From Bacillota bacterium (GTDB lineage: Bacteria > Bacillota > Sulfobacillia > Sulfobacillales > Sulfobacillaceae): 26,676 bases of DNA. Both the position numbers and the translations under genes were made by a program. The notes under the pieces were generated by a model, which was not told the DNA's origin, ran no database searches, and saw only the letters and a list, made by a program, of their open reading frames with translations. Of this stretch, positions 15,803-23,723 are shown piece by piece (the stretch's first letter is position 1; the number at the start of each line of letters is the position of its first letter). The stretch covers positions 1 through 26,676 of the forward strand of contig JAMDDZ010000142.1 in assembly GCA_023488565.1 (NCBI GenBank), in the 5' to 3' direction.

Positions 15803-16579
15803 ATGTTTTTGGATGAGATTTTGCAGTCGGTGGATGACCGTGTGGCCCGCCTATTGTCGGTGCAATCCTACCTGCTTGACGAAGCGGAAGCCATGCCGCC
15901 AGTGCGTTCTCTGGCGAATGCTTTAACCGACGGGGTGACGACACCCGCTGTCATTGCGGAGTGCAAACATCGGTCCCCCTCCAAAGGCTGGTTCACGGAA
16001 CATTATGATCCGGTATCCCAGGCGTCCCGCTACCAAGAGATGGGAGCCAGTGCGATTTCGGTACTGACCGAACCGCACTTCTTTGCGGGAGAATTGGTAC
16101 ATTTACAGGCAGTTCGCAGCCATGTAGGGTTACCGGTGTTGCGCAAGGACTTTGTTCGGCACGAAGTTCAACTATTCGAGGCACGCGCTGCCGGTGCCGA
16201 CGCCGCACTTTTGATTGTTCGTATTATAGATGATGAGGCCCGTTTGAAAAATTTGGTGCAAACGGCAACCGCTATTGGGTTGGAGACCATCGTCGAAGTT
16301 CACGCTGCCCATGAGGTCCTGCAGGCGGTGGCAGCCGGCGCCAAGATCATCGGAATAAACAACCGCGATCTGGATACCTTCGATACGCGGCTCGAATTTT
16401 CTCAGGAGATGGCGGAACTTATGCCGCCAAATGTCGTCAAGATTAGCGAAAGTGGCATTGGCCGGACCGCAGATGTCACCTGGTTGGGCGACATAGGGTT
16501 TGCCGCGGTTTTGGTGGGCGAAAGCCTGATGCGCGGTGCATCGATATTGGAGGCGCTGCCACGTGGCCGTAACCGTTAA
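15803..16579 (+). CDS. trpC: Indole-3-glycerol phosphate synthase
   Basis: TrpC closes the indole ring (CdRP to indole-3-glycerol phosphate) on a TIM barrel. The protein has 258 residues. Catalytic signatures are AECKHRSPSKG (general acid lysine region), SVLTEPHFFAG, PVLRKDFV with the catalytic lysine, ARAAGADAALLIV, GINNRDLDTF and KISESGI. ATG 15803 is preceded by AGAGGGGGG. It overlaps trpF by 17 bp. It is a stand-alone enzyme, not the TrpC-TrpF fusion of enterobacteria. Confidence 0.97.
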   Translation: MFLDEILQSVDDRVARLLSVQSYLLDEAEAMPPVRSLANALTDGVTTPAVIAECKHRSPSKGWFTEHYDPVSQASRYQEMGASAISVLTEPHFFAGELVHLQAVRSHVGLPVLRKDFVRHEVQLFEARAAGADAALLIVRIIDDEARLKNLVQTATAIGLETIVEVHAAHEVLQAVAAGAKIIGINNRDLDTFDTRLEFSQEMAELMPPNVVKISESGIGRTADVTWLGDIGFAAVLVGESLMRGASILEALPRGRNR

Positions 16580-17126
16580 GATCTGCGGTGTGCAAGACGA
16601 AGGGACCGCAAGATTTTGTTTCGCTCACGGTGCTGATTTTGTGGGACTAGTATTTGCGGCGAGCAGAAGGCAGATTAGCATGGACCGGGCACGGCAATTG
16701 GTCCAGGAGATACCCGGGCGTTACGTTGCGGTGGTTAGCAGCCCTGATGCAGAAGTACTCCAGAAAATTATCCAAAATGTGCGACCATATGCCATTCAAC
16801 ACCATGGGGTGCCCAGGTGCGATTGGCTTGAACTTAGTCATCGACAGGGGACTGTGGCGATTGCTACTACGCTTAACCCGCAGGCGGATGTTGTCTTGCT
16901 CGATGGGCCAGTTCCCGGCCAGGGCCAAGAACGGGACTGGAAACGACCGGCATGGCCTAAACCACTATGGTTAGCTGGCGGGCTATCACCGGACAACGTA
17001 CGTGATGTGGTGCGCACTCTAAAGCCTGACGGAGTGGACGTGTCATCGGGGGTAGAGACCCAGGGCAAAAAGGATTGGGAATTAATTGCGGCATTTATTG
17101 AGGAGGCTAAATCATGGAACGAGTAA
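16563..17126 (+). CDS. trpF: Phosphoribosylanthranilate isomerase
   Basis: TrpF converts PRA to CdRP by Amadori rearrangement. The protein has 187 residues from GTG 16563, chosen because GGAGG at about 16546-16550 precedes it and because VTVKICG is the normal N-terminus with the catalytic cysteine. VLLDGP carries the catalytic aspartate; GADFVGLVFAASRRQIS, LAGGLSPDNV and GVDVSSGVE form the phosphate-binding end. Some motifs are looser than usual: IQHHG stands for the common QLHG, and VVSSP stands where VFVN is common. It overlaps trpC by 17 bp and trpB by 13 bp. Confidence 0.95.
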   Translation: MAVTVKICGVQDEGTARFCFAHGADFVGLVFAASRRQISMDRARQLVQEIPGRYVAVVSSPDAEVLQKIIQNVRPYAIQHHGVPRCDWLELSHRQGTVAIATTLNPQADVVLLDGPVPGQGQERDWKRPAWPKPLWLAGGLSPDNVRDVVRTLKPDGVDVSSGVETQGKKDWELIAAFIEEAKSWNE

Positions 17127-18313
17127 GAGCAGTGCCGAATACGGAGGGGAGATTTGGACCATTTGGAGGGCAATACGTTCCGGAAACATTAATGCCGGCG
17201 CTGGACGAATTAACTGCCGCCTACCGCCAAGCTAAGGCTGATACAAGCTTTCAACGTGAGTGGAGGGACTTGCTGAAGGATTACGTCGGTCGTCCGACTC
17301 CGCTCCGGCAAGCCTATCGAATTAGTAAGCAACTGGGATTTCCCGTATATCTGAAACGTGAAGATTTAAATCATACCGGGGCGCACAAAATTAACAACAC
17401 CATGGGACAAGTGCTGCTGGCCAGTCGCATGGGAAAAACTCGGATCATTGCAGAAACCGGGGCTGGGCAACATGGGGTCGCCACGGCAACTGCCGCCGCG
17501 TTGTTTGGATTGAAGGCCGAAGTTTATATGGGCGCCGAGGATGTCAAGCGCCAAGCATTGAATGTGTATCGCATGCGTCTATTGGGGGCCGAGGTGCATA
17601 CGGTCCATTCTGGTACCTGTACCTTGAAAGATGCCACTAATGAGGCGATACGAGACTGGGTTACCAATGTTCGGAACACCTTTTACGTGATTGGATCGGT
17701 GGTGGGACCTCATCCCTACCCCATGATGGTGAGAGATTTTCAATCCATCATTGGCCGTGAGGCACGCCGCCAATTTCGCGGTCTGACGGGAGGGTATCCC
17801 ACCCACATAGTGGCACCAGTAGGAGGCGGTTCCAACTCTATGGGGATTTTTTATCCCTTTCGACAAGACCCAGTGGCCTTAATTGGGGTGGAGGCCGCCG
17901 GCGAGGGAATTGAAACAGGCCACCACGCGGCTACCATTACCAAAGCCGAACCTGGCATTTTGCACGGGAGTTTGAGCTACTTGCTGCAAGACGAGGACGG
18001 GCAGGTACAGCCTGCACATTCTATCTCGGCCGGGCTGGATTATCCGGGTGTCGGACCCGAGCACGCGTACTTGCATCACATTGGCCGCGCTCAGTATGTT
18101 TCGATCACCGATGCCGAAGCCTTAGAGGCTTTTCATCGATTAGCCGAGTGGGAAGGAATTATTCCTGCTCTGGAAAGTGCGCACGCGGTTGCTTGGGTGA
18201 TTAAAAACCGTGATTCATTGCGCGAACAGCAAGCACAAGTTTTGATTAATCTTTCGGGTCGTGGCGACAAAGATGTCGATGCGGTGCTGGATTATGAGGG
18301 AGGACTGGAATGA
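17114..18313 (+). CDS. trpB: Tryptophan synthase beta chain
   Basis: This 399-residue PLP enzyme joins indole and serine. LKREDLNHTGAHKIN holds the PLP Schiff-base lysine K92. ETGAGQHG contains the catalytic acid region, GGGSNS binds the PLP phosphate and SGRGDKD is the conserved C-terminal motif. The sequence is of the TrpB1 type that pairs with TrpA. ATG 17114 lies inside the 3' end of trpF (13-bp overlap) after GAGGAGG. It overlaps trpA by 4 bp (ATGA). Confidence 0.98.
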   Translation: MERVRAVPNTEGRFGPFGGQYVPETLMPALDELTAAYRQAKADTSFQREWRDLLKDYVGRPTPLRQAYRISKQLGFPVYLKREDLNHTGAHKINNTMGQVLLASRMGKTRIIAETGAGQHGVATATAAALFGLKAEVYMGAEDVKRQALNVYRMRLLGAEVHTVHSGTCTLKDATNEAIRDWVTNVRNTFYVIGSVVGPHPYPMMVRDFQSIIGREARRQFRGLTGGYPTHIVAPVGGGSNSMGIFYPFRQDPVALIGVEAAGEGIETGHHAATITKAEPGILHGSLSYLLQDEDGQVQPAHSISAGLDYPGVGPEHAYLHHIGRAQYVSITDAEALEAFHRLAEWEGIIPALESAHAVAWVIKNRDSLREQQAQVLINLSGRGDKDVDAVLDYEGGLE

Positions 18314-19095
18314 TGGCGACAGCAAGCATCCAAGAGGCATTTGATCGCAGTCGTGCGCAAGGACGAGCCGCATTGATTCCCTATATTACGGCCGGCTATC
18401 CGAAACTTGATCAGTTGGAACCGTTGGTGCATGCATTAGAGGATGGGGGTGCGGACTTAATCGAAATTGGCATTCCTTTTTCCGACCCGCTGGCAGACGG
18501 CCCGATACTGCAAAAAGCGGCTAGCCAAGCGTTGGGGCAAGGGGTCAAGGTGCAGCAGGTACTGGATACCGTGGCGCATATTCAGACGGCGGTGCCGCTT
18601 TTGTTTCTTACGTATATTAACCTAGTTTATCGGCGTGGCATTGAGGAATTTATCCGAGACAGCCATAAAGCCGGAATATGTGGCCTGATCATTCCGGATT
18701 GGCCATGGAATGAAAGCGCTAAATACCAAGACGCGGCATACCAACAAGGGATGGCACTGATCCCCTTCGCAGCGCCGACCTCTACCGACCAACATTTGGA
18801 TGACATTGCCAAAGGCCACGGCTTTATTTACACCGTATCGGTAACTGGGGTAACTGGGGTTCGCAGTAGTGTGGACGCCGGCGTGGAGCCGTTGGTCAAA
18901 CGGATTCGACAGCACACCACGCTGCCGATTGCCGTCGGATTTGGCATTTCGACTCCGGAACAAGCTAAACAGACAGGATTGGTTGCCGATGGCGTTATCG
19001 TCGGCAGTGCGTTGGTACGAGCGCTCATGGATCAACCCGACCAAGCACCCGAGGTTGCCGAACGGTTTGTCCGTGCATTGCGCAATGCGCTATAG
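18310..19095 (+). CDS. trpA: Tryptophan synthase alpha chain
   Basis: TrpA cleaves indole-3-glycerol phosphate and passes indole to TrpB. The protein has 261 residues. IEIGIPFSDPLADGP carries the catalytic Glu and Asp. IIPDWPWNES, YTVSVTGVTG and VGFGIS are conserved family segments (the tryptophan in IIPDW is usually leucine). ATG 18310 overlaps the trpB stop; ATG 18313 is the next codon. It is the last gene of the trp operon. No hairpin with a U-tract follows it before the next promoter at 19122. Confidence 0.97.
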   Translation: MMATASIQEAFDRSRAQGRAALIPYITAGYPKLDQLEPLVHALEDGGADLIEIGIPFSDPLADGPILQKAASQALGQGVKVQQVLDTVAHIQTAVPLLFLTYINLVYRRGIEEFIRDSHKAGICGLIIPDWPWNESAKYQDAAYQQGMALIPFAAPTSTDQHLDDIAKGHGFIYTVSVTGVTGVRSSVDAGVEPLVKRIRQHTTLPIAVGFGISTPEQAKQTGLVADGVIVGSALVRALMDQPDQAPEVAERFVRALRNAL

Positions 19096-19121
19096 GAAAA
19101 GTTCACAGGGTAGCTAAGGTC

Positions 19122-19150
19122 TTGACATCGCGGGATGCGCGAGGTATTAT
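19122..19150 (+). promoter_or_regulatory. Sigma-A promoter of the aroF-tyrA-aroA operon
   Basis: TTGACA at 19122-19127 is a perfect -35 box, and TATTAT at 19145-19150 (5/6) follows after exactly 17 nt. Transcription should start near 19157, at the head of the second T-box. Confidence 0.9.
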
Positions 19151-19156
19151 TCCACC

Positions 19157-19435
19157 AATATAATTGATCGAAAGCAATGATTGGGAAGAGGTCAGAGGCT
19201 TAGGAGTTACAGCGAGCCGGCGGGTGGTGTAAGCCGGTACCCTAGCACTGAACCGTACCCCCAGGAGTGTGCATCGAACCCTTAGGGCAGTAGAGAATCC
19301 GGAATCCACCCGTTATCGTGGAGCGGCTGTGATAGCAGTCGGCAGAGGGGTCAAGCAGGGCTTGACCAATAGGGTGGTACCGCGGAGTGAAGGCCTTCGT
19401 CCCTAATCAGGGACATCAGGGTCTTCATATTTTTT
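19157..19435 (+). promoter_or_regulatory. T-box leader, probably tRNA-Tyr specific, controlling aroF-tyrA-aroA
   Basis: Stem I closes with TGGG (19182-19185) and CCCA (19260-19263). GGTCAG/CTGAACC and CTTAGG/CCTAG form upper helices, and CCGGC...GCCGG is the apical hairpin. In the Trp leader the specifier is followed by one C and then the CCCA arm; the same offset here gives TAC at 19256-19258, a Tyr codon, in a loop GAACCGTAC that is longer by about 3 nt. Stem III is GGTCAAGC-agg-GCTTGACC (19349-19367). The T-box AGGGTGGTACCGCGG has UGGU at 19375-19378, matching the A discriminator expected for tRNA-Tyr. No TTC (Phe) triplet fits the loop. Tyrosine control fits the downstream tyrA. Confidence 0.88.
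19389..19435 (+). terminator. T-box terminator before aroF
   Basis: An inner stem GTCCCT-aatc-AGGGAC is extended by GAAG...CTTC (19389-19426), followed by ATATTTTTT. It overlaps the antiterminator sequence. Confidence 0.88.
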
Positions 19436-19479
19436 GTTGCCAAACTGCCAAACGCATGAGGCCGGAGGGATGGGATTCG

Positions 19480-20490
19480 ATGATTATTGTAATGGCAAAA
19501 ACTGCGACACCCGATGACATTACCGCAGTGACGGACCGGCTTAAGGCCGACGGGTTCCAAGTTCATATCTCCCAAGGAGTAGAGCGTACCATTATCGGAG
19601 TTATAGGAGAGCGGACCGAGGAGGTTTTTCGATTGGGTTCGATGCAAGCAGTGGAACAAGTGGTGCCGGTACGTCGGCCCTACAAGCTCGTGAGCCGCGA
19701 TTTTCATCCGGAAGATACCGTGGTGAGAGTAGGCAACGTCAGGTTCGGGGGAAACCGGGTGGTGGTAATTGCCGGCCCTTGCGCAGTGGAAAGCCGCGAC
19801 CAAGTGATGCAGGCAGCAGAAGCCATTTCCCACATGGGGGTTTCGGTGCTGCGGGGAGGAGCATACAAACCCCGTACATCGCCCTACAGTTTTCAAGGAA
19901 TGGGATTGGATGGACTCAAAATTCTCGCTGCAGCACGCGAGAAATATGGGTTAATGGTTGTCACCGAAGCCGTGGACCATGCGAGTTTGGCCAATGTGGC
20001 CGAGTGGGCCGATATGGTGCAAATTGGGGCTCGGAATATGCAAAATTTTGAACTACTCAAAGCAGTGGGACAGATCGGGAAACCCGTGCTGTTGAAGCGG
20101 GGACTATCGGCAACGATTGATGAGTGGCTGATGGCTGCAGAATACGTCGCAGCCCACGGCAACCCCAATATCATTTTGTGCGAGCGGGGGATACGGACAT
20201 ATGAGTCGAAAACCCGCAATACTTTGGATTTGAGCGCCATTCCCGTGGTCAAGCAATTGTCCCACTTGCCCATCGTAATTGATCCCTCCCATTCGACGGG
20301 ACAATGGAATTGGGTGGCCCCGATGGCACGAGCCGCTGTGGCTGCCGGCGCGGATGGGTTGATAATTGAAGCGCATCCCAATCCGGCAGAAGCACTTTCT
20401 GATGGGGCGCAAAGCTTGAATCTTCCCCATTTAGCAGAGTTGGTCACCTCTCTGGCAGGGATTGCGGATGCGGTCGGGCGATCTCTGTGA
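19480..20490 (+). CDS. aroF: 3-deoxy-7-phosphoheptulonate (DAHP) synthase, type I-beta
   Basis: This enzyme condenses PEP and erythrose-4-phosphate, the first step of the shikimate pathway. The protein has 336 residues from ATG 19480, preceded by GGAGGGA (19464-19470). The N-terminal about 70 residues (MIIVMAKTATPDDITAV...TIIGVIGE) form the ferredoxin-like regulatory domain of the I-beta class. Barrel motifs are AGPCAVES with a metal cysteine, GGAYKPRTSPYSFQG, KRGLSATIDEWLMAAEY, LCERGIRTYE and DPSHSTG. The frame is open upstream to 19387, but that is T-box sequence. It overlaps tyrA by 4 bp. The Tyr T-box suggests supply is tuned to tyrosine. Confidence 0.96.
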   Translation: MIIVMAKTATPDDITAVTDRLKADGFQVHISQGVERTIIGVIGERTEEVFRLGSMQAVEQVVPVRRPYKLVSRDFHPEDTVVRVGNVRFGGNRVVVIAGPCAVESRDQVMQAAEAISHMGVSVLRGGAYKPRTSPYSFQGMGLDGLKILAAAREKYGLMVVTEAVDHASLANVAEWADMVQIGARNMQNFELLKAVGQIGKPVLLKRGLSATIDEWLMAAEYVAAHGNPNIILCERGIRTYESKTRNTLDLSAIPVVKQLSHLPIVIDPSHSTGQWNWVAPMARAAVAAGADGLIIEAHPNPAEALSDGAQSLNLPHLAELVTSLAGIADAVGRSL

Positions 20491-21323
20491 AAATTGGGGT
20501 TATTGGTCTCGGCCTGATCGGCGGATCGATTGCCAAAGCGTGGCGCAGTAAAGGGTATGAAGTGTATGGGTACGACAATGACCATGACAGTGTGGCGGCG
20601 GCCATGGCGGATGGCGTTATCGAAGCGGTTTGGGATTGGCGGCAATGGTTGCCCCGGATTGATCACGTTGCGGTAGCTACCCCTGTGGCGGCGGTGGGGC
20701 AATGGATTCGTGACATTACGACAGTTGGTCGTGAGAGGCCGGGAGTGTTGGTAGATATTTCATCGGTGAAGTCACCGATACTCCCCGCCATGCAGCAATT
20801 GTCACCTCCGTGGCAGGCCGTGTCGCTTCACCCGATGGCAGGAAGTGAACTCCGTGGTTATGCCGCCAGTCGCGCAGACTTGTTTTCAGGGTTTGCTTGC
20901 GCAGTGATTGTTGAAGATTTGCCGCCTGCGCCTGGCGACGTTGTCAAACAATGGATGCAAGTATTGGAGATGTATGCTGAACCGGTGGCGGCGGGTGAAC
21001 ATGATGCCATGGTGGCCGCTGTCAGCCACCTCCCGTATATCATATCGGCGTCTCTTCTGGTTGCGGTGAACTCTGCCAGCCCATCGGCTGGCCGACTGGC
21101 AGGACCCGGGTTTCGTGATACGACTAGAGTAGGCGCGAGCGATCCGGGTTTATGGGATGAGATTTTACGGGCTAACCGGAGTGAGGTCCAGAAGATGCTT
21201 GCCCATTATCAATTTATATTGGAACAGTGCCAAGACGATTTATCCCAGGGCCGGTTTCCCGCGATGTTGCGTGATTGTCCCAACATACGGCGTCATCTTG
21301 TGCATGAACCGCCAATCACCTAG
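20487..21323 (+). CDS. tyrA: Prephenate dehydrogenase (TyrA)
   Basis: TyrA oxidises prephenate to 4-hydroxyphenylpyruvate, using NAD(P)+, on the tyrosine branch. The protein has 278 residues from GTG 20487, which overlaps the aroF stop by 4 bp. The Rossmann motif GVIGLGLIGGS is at the very N-terminus, DISSVKSPI and SLHPMAGSE form the substrate site, and SHLPYIISASL is in the helical dimerisation domain. No C-terminal ACT domain is present, so tyrosine feedback through an ACT domain is not expected; control may rest on the T-box. A chorismate mutase is not fused to it and none is seen in the window. Confidence 0.94.
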   Translation: MKIGVIGLGLIGGSIAKAWRSKGYEVYGYDNDHDSVAAAMADGVIEAVWDWRQWLPRIDHVAVATPVAAVGQWIRDITTVGRERPGVLVDISSVKSPILPAMQQLSPPWQAVSLHPMAGSELRGYAASRADLFSGFACAVIVEDLPPAPGDVVKQWMQVLEMYAEPVAAGEHDAMVAAVSHLPYIISASLLVAVNSASPSAGRLAGPGFRDTTRVGASDPGLWDEILRANRSEVQKMLAHYQFILEQCQDDLSQGRFPAMLRDCPNIRRHLVHEPPIT

Positions 21324-21337
21324 GAAAGGACGTCAAA

Positions 21338-22615
21338 ATGAAACTTTTTCCCTGGACCCGTCCCTTGGTGTCTCGTTTCCGACCCCCGGGGGACAAATCC
21401 ATAACGCACCGGGCAGTTCTTTTCTCGACTTTGGCTGAGGGCGCTGTCGAAATTTACCATCCACTGGATTCATTGGATATCGCGGCTAGTCTGCGCTTGG
21501 TACAAAGCGTAGGGGTGGAGCTTATCCAACATCAACCAGACGCATGGGTATTGCGGTCTCCGGGATTCGATAAGCTTCACGAAGCCGATGATGTGATTAA
21601 TTGTGACAACTCAGGTACTACAATCCGTTTAGCTAGTGGAATATTGGCGGGATTGCCGGGGCTGTCTGTATTGACGGGAGACAATTCATTGCGGCGGCGT
21701 CCAATGGCCAGGGTGATTGATCCTTTGGCAAGGTTAGGGGTGGACATCGCAGGGCGTGATGCCGGACTAGCTCCCCTGGTGATAAAGGGAGGTGTTCATC
21801 GGGGTGGTGTGATTGCGTTGCCGGTGGCCTCGGCACAAGTGAAATCAGCTGTGTTGCTGGCGGGGATGACCGCCTCCCAATCGGTAACCGTCCAAGAAAA
21901 GACCCCGACCCGCGATCATACCGAACGATTTTTGCATGCAATGGGGGCGAACATATCCGTTGCTGCGGGCCAAATCACGGTTGAGCCGGGCCGATTGCAC
22001 CCGATAGCAGTGACTGTCCCGGGGGATCCCTCCTCAGCGGCCTTCTGGGCAACATTGGCCGCGCTCTTGCCCGGCTCGTCTTTAGTTATCGAACAAGTGA
22101 GCGTCAACCCAGGTCGTGTGGGATTTTATCAGGTGTTGCAAAAAATGGGGGCACATGTGGAATTTCGCTTGCAGCGACCGGACCCTGACCCCATGGGAGA
22201 GATTGTGGTGGCACCGGGACAATTAACGGGGGTCAGCATAGGACCGAAATTGGTGCCCAGTCTAATTGATGAACTGCCTTTGATTGGACTCCTGGGAGCT
22301 TTGGCGCACGGAAAAACCGAAGTGCGGGGTGCTGAAGAACTGCGATTTAAGGAAAGCGATCGGATTCATACCACGGTGGTTAATTTGCAAACTTTGGGTG
22401 TGGAGATCAGAGAACTGCCTGACGGATTTGAGGTGTGGGGCCAGAACTTCCTGAGGGGCGGTGTGGTTGACGCTTACGGAGATCATAGGATTGGGATGAT
22501 GTTAGCGATTGCCGCTGCCGTCAGTCAAGAACCACTGGAACTTTTAGGGGGGGACGCGATTGCCATTAGCTACCCGAAATTTTTTTCCGATTATCAACGG
22601 TTGGCATCAGTATAG
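21338..22615 (+). CDS. aroA: 3-phosphoshikimate 1-carboxyvinyltransferase (EPSP synthase)
   Basis: AroA makes EPSP from shikimate-3-phosphate and PEP. The protein has 425 residues. PGDKSITHRAVL, DNSGTTIRLASGILAG, SLRRRPMARVIDPL, ASAQVKSAVLLAG, VPGDPSSAAFW, LRFKESDRI and YGDHRIGMMLAIAA cover the whole two-domain fold. The NSGTT form of the PEP site and the GDNSLRRRPM segment resemble class II (Gram-positive type) enzymes, often less glyphosate-sensitive; that property is not shown by sequence alone. ATG 21338 follows AGGAAAGGA. It is the last gene of the aroF operon and is followed by a hairpin-rich gap. Confidence 0.97.
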   Translation: MKLFPWTRPLVSRFRPPGDKSITHRAVLFSTLAEGAVEIYHPLDSLDIAASLRLVQSVGVELIQHQPDAWVLRSPGFDKLHEADDVINCDNSGTTIRLASGILAGLPGLSVLTGDNSLRRRPMARVIDPLARLGVDIAGRDAGLAPLVIKGGVHRGGVIALPVASAQVKSAVLLAGMTASQSVTVQEKTPTRDHTERFLHAMGANISVAAGQITVEPGRLHPIAVTVPGDPSSAAFWATLAALLPGSSLVIEQVSVNPGRVGFYQVLQKMGAHVEFRLQRPDPDPMGEIVVAPGQLTGVSIGPKLVPSLIDELPLIGLLGALAHGKTEVRGAEELRFKESDRIHTTVVNLQTLGVEIRELPDGFEVWGQNFLRGGVVDAYGDHRIGMMLAIAAAVSQEPLELLGGDAIAISYPKFFSDYQRLASV

Positions 22616-22617
22616 GG

Positions 22618-22704
22618 ATAGGTGGTAATGGGATACCAGACCAGACCACATTGGTATCTTCGGTTGCTCCTCTCTTTGGACCACCTATTCCCCCATAGGT
22701 GGTC
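22618..22704 (+). repeat. Competing inverted repeats in the aroA-kinase intergenic region
   Basis: ATAGGTGGT occurs at 22618-22626 and again at 22695-22703. Both can pair with the same ACCACCTAT at 22680-22688. The right-hand pairing makes a tight 10-bp hairpin with a 6-nt loop; the left-hand pairing encloses a third hairpin GATACCA/TGGTATC (22632-22658). The two long folds are mutually exclusive in RNA. This may be an attenuator or just a terminator remnant. Confidence 0.55.
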
Positions 22705-22716
22705 TCGGTTAGTTTT
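22679..22716 (+). terminator. Candidate terminator after aroA
   Basis: GACCACCTAT (22679-22688), loop TCCCCC, ATAGGTGGTC (22695-22704): a perfect 10-bp stem 64 bp after the aroA stop. The following TCGGTTAGTTTT has only a weak U-tract, so strength is uncertain. Confidence 0.55.
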
Positions 22717-22805
22717 ATGATAAGCATAAGAAAATTTTGCAGGAAAGTTGGCTTGCCGAAGCGAATATTATGGCTCACACTATGAATTAAGGCGAGGGTA
22801 TCTTG

Positions 22806-23723
22806 ATGTATATAGGCATTGATGGGGGCGGAACAAAGACGCGGGCGGTGTTGGTGAACGATTCCGACGTGGTTGCGCGAGCGGTAGCGGGCCCCTCCAA
22901 CGTTCTTGTAGCGGGCGAGCAGAGGGCGTTTGAAGCCGTATCCCAAGTGTGGCACGAACTACTCAAACACGTACAAGGGAATGTTTTAGAAGGCACTGTT
23001 TTGGGGTTGGCGGGGATCGATCGGTCTTTTATACGGGACAACTGGATTCGACGTCTAGACCAATTTATCGTAGGTCATTATTGGCTTGTCGGAGATTACC
23101 AACTGGCTTGGGCGGCTATGACCCATGGCGCTCCGGGAACCGTGGGGATCTTGGGCACCGGATCCGTGTTTTACGGACATAACGGGACCCAAGAAGCAAG
23201 ACTGGGGGGGTATGGATGGCAGTTGGGGGATGTTGGGTCAGGAATTTTATTGGGTCAGGAGGCAGTTAAAGCCGCCTTGTTGGCCCTTGACGGGGTCTCG
23301 GAAGACACAGTGTTAGTCGACCTGGTAACGAAATTTTTTGATGCAGCAACACCTCAAGACATTTTGGCCAAGTGGTATACACCACCGTTTGAAATGCGTA
23401 TGGTGTCAGCTTTGGCTGGACCGGTATTAAATGCGGCCCGGCACGATGGTGTGGCGCATCGCATAGTGGAGAGGCAAGCCCACCAGGTGGTGGGGTATTT
23501 AGAGGCATTGGACCATCAATTGGGGATGGCCGATGTTTATTCTGTGGGAATCGCAGGAGGGTTGGCCGAATTGTGGCTGCCATGGCTGACTCGTAGTTGG
23601 GAGCCGTTGGGACACCGCGTTGGGATTACTGTGATATCGGACCCACCGGTGCTGGGCGCAGCAGAGTTAGCCCGTTTATGGCATAGTGCGGGAAAGAGGA
23701 GTGATCGGCATGCCTTCGCTTAG
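22806..23723 (+). CDS. N-acetylglucosamine/N-acetylmuramic acid kinase, BadF/BadG family
   Basis: This is a 305-residue sugar kinase of the ASKHA fold. The phosphate-1 motif IGIDGGGTKTRAVL is at the N-terminus, ILGTGSVF is phosphate-2, GWQLGDVGSGILLG is the family sugar/nucleotide region and GIAGGLAE is near the adenosine site. BadF-type kinases include GlcNAc kinases and the MurK enzymes of Clostridia that phosphorylate both MurNAc and GlcNAc. The neighbours nagA and murQ support this substrate range. ATG 22806 follows AAGGCGAGGG; a TTG directly before it (22803) is less likely. It overlaps nagA by 14 bp. The 187-bp gap upstream holds hairpins; I found no convincing -35/-10 pair for this operon there. 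Confidence 0.9.
   Translation: MYIGIDGGGTKTRAVLVNDSDVVARAVAGPSNVLVAGEQRAFEAVSQVWHELLKHVQGNVLEGTVLGLAGIDRSFIRDNWIRRLDQFIVGHYWLVGDYQLAWAAMTHGAPGTVGILGTGSVFYGHNGTQEARLGGYGWQLGDVGSGILLGQEAVKAALLALDGVSEDTVLVDLVTKFFDAATPQDILAKWYTPPFEMRMVSALAGPVLNAARHDGVAHRIVERQAHQVVGYLEALDHQLGMADVYSVGIAGGLAELWLPWLTRSWEPLGHRVGITVISDPPVLGAAELARLWHSAGKRSDRHAFA

Noticed and set aside
19096..19121. Terminator after trpA
   Set aside because: No hairpin with U-tract is visible; readthrough into the second T-box is possible, where the T-box terminator would act.
19387..19479. N-terminal extension of aroF from 19387
   Set aside because: It covers the T-box terminator; MIIVMAK at 19480 is the normal DAHP synthase I-beta start, with a good binding site.
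19893..20702. 269-residue open frame on the minus strand opposite aroF/tyrA
   Set aside because: Antisense shadow of two well-supported genes; its sequence has no recognisable domain and no binding site of note.
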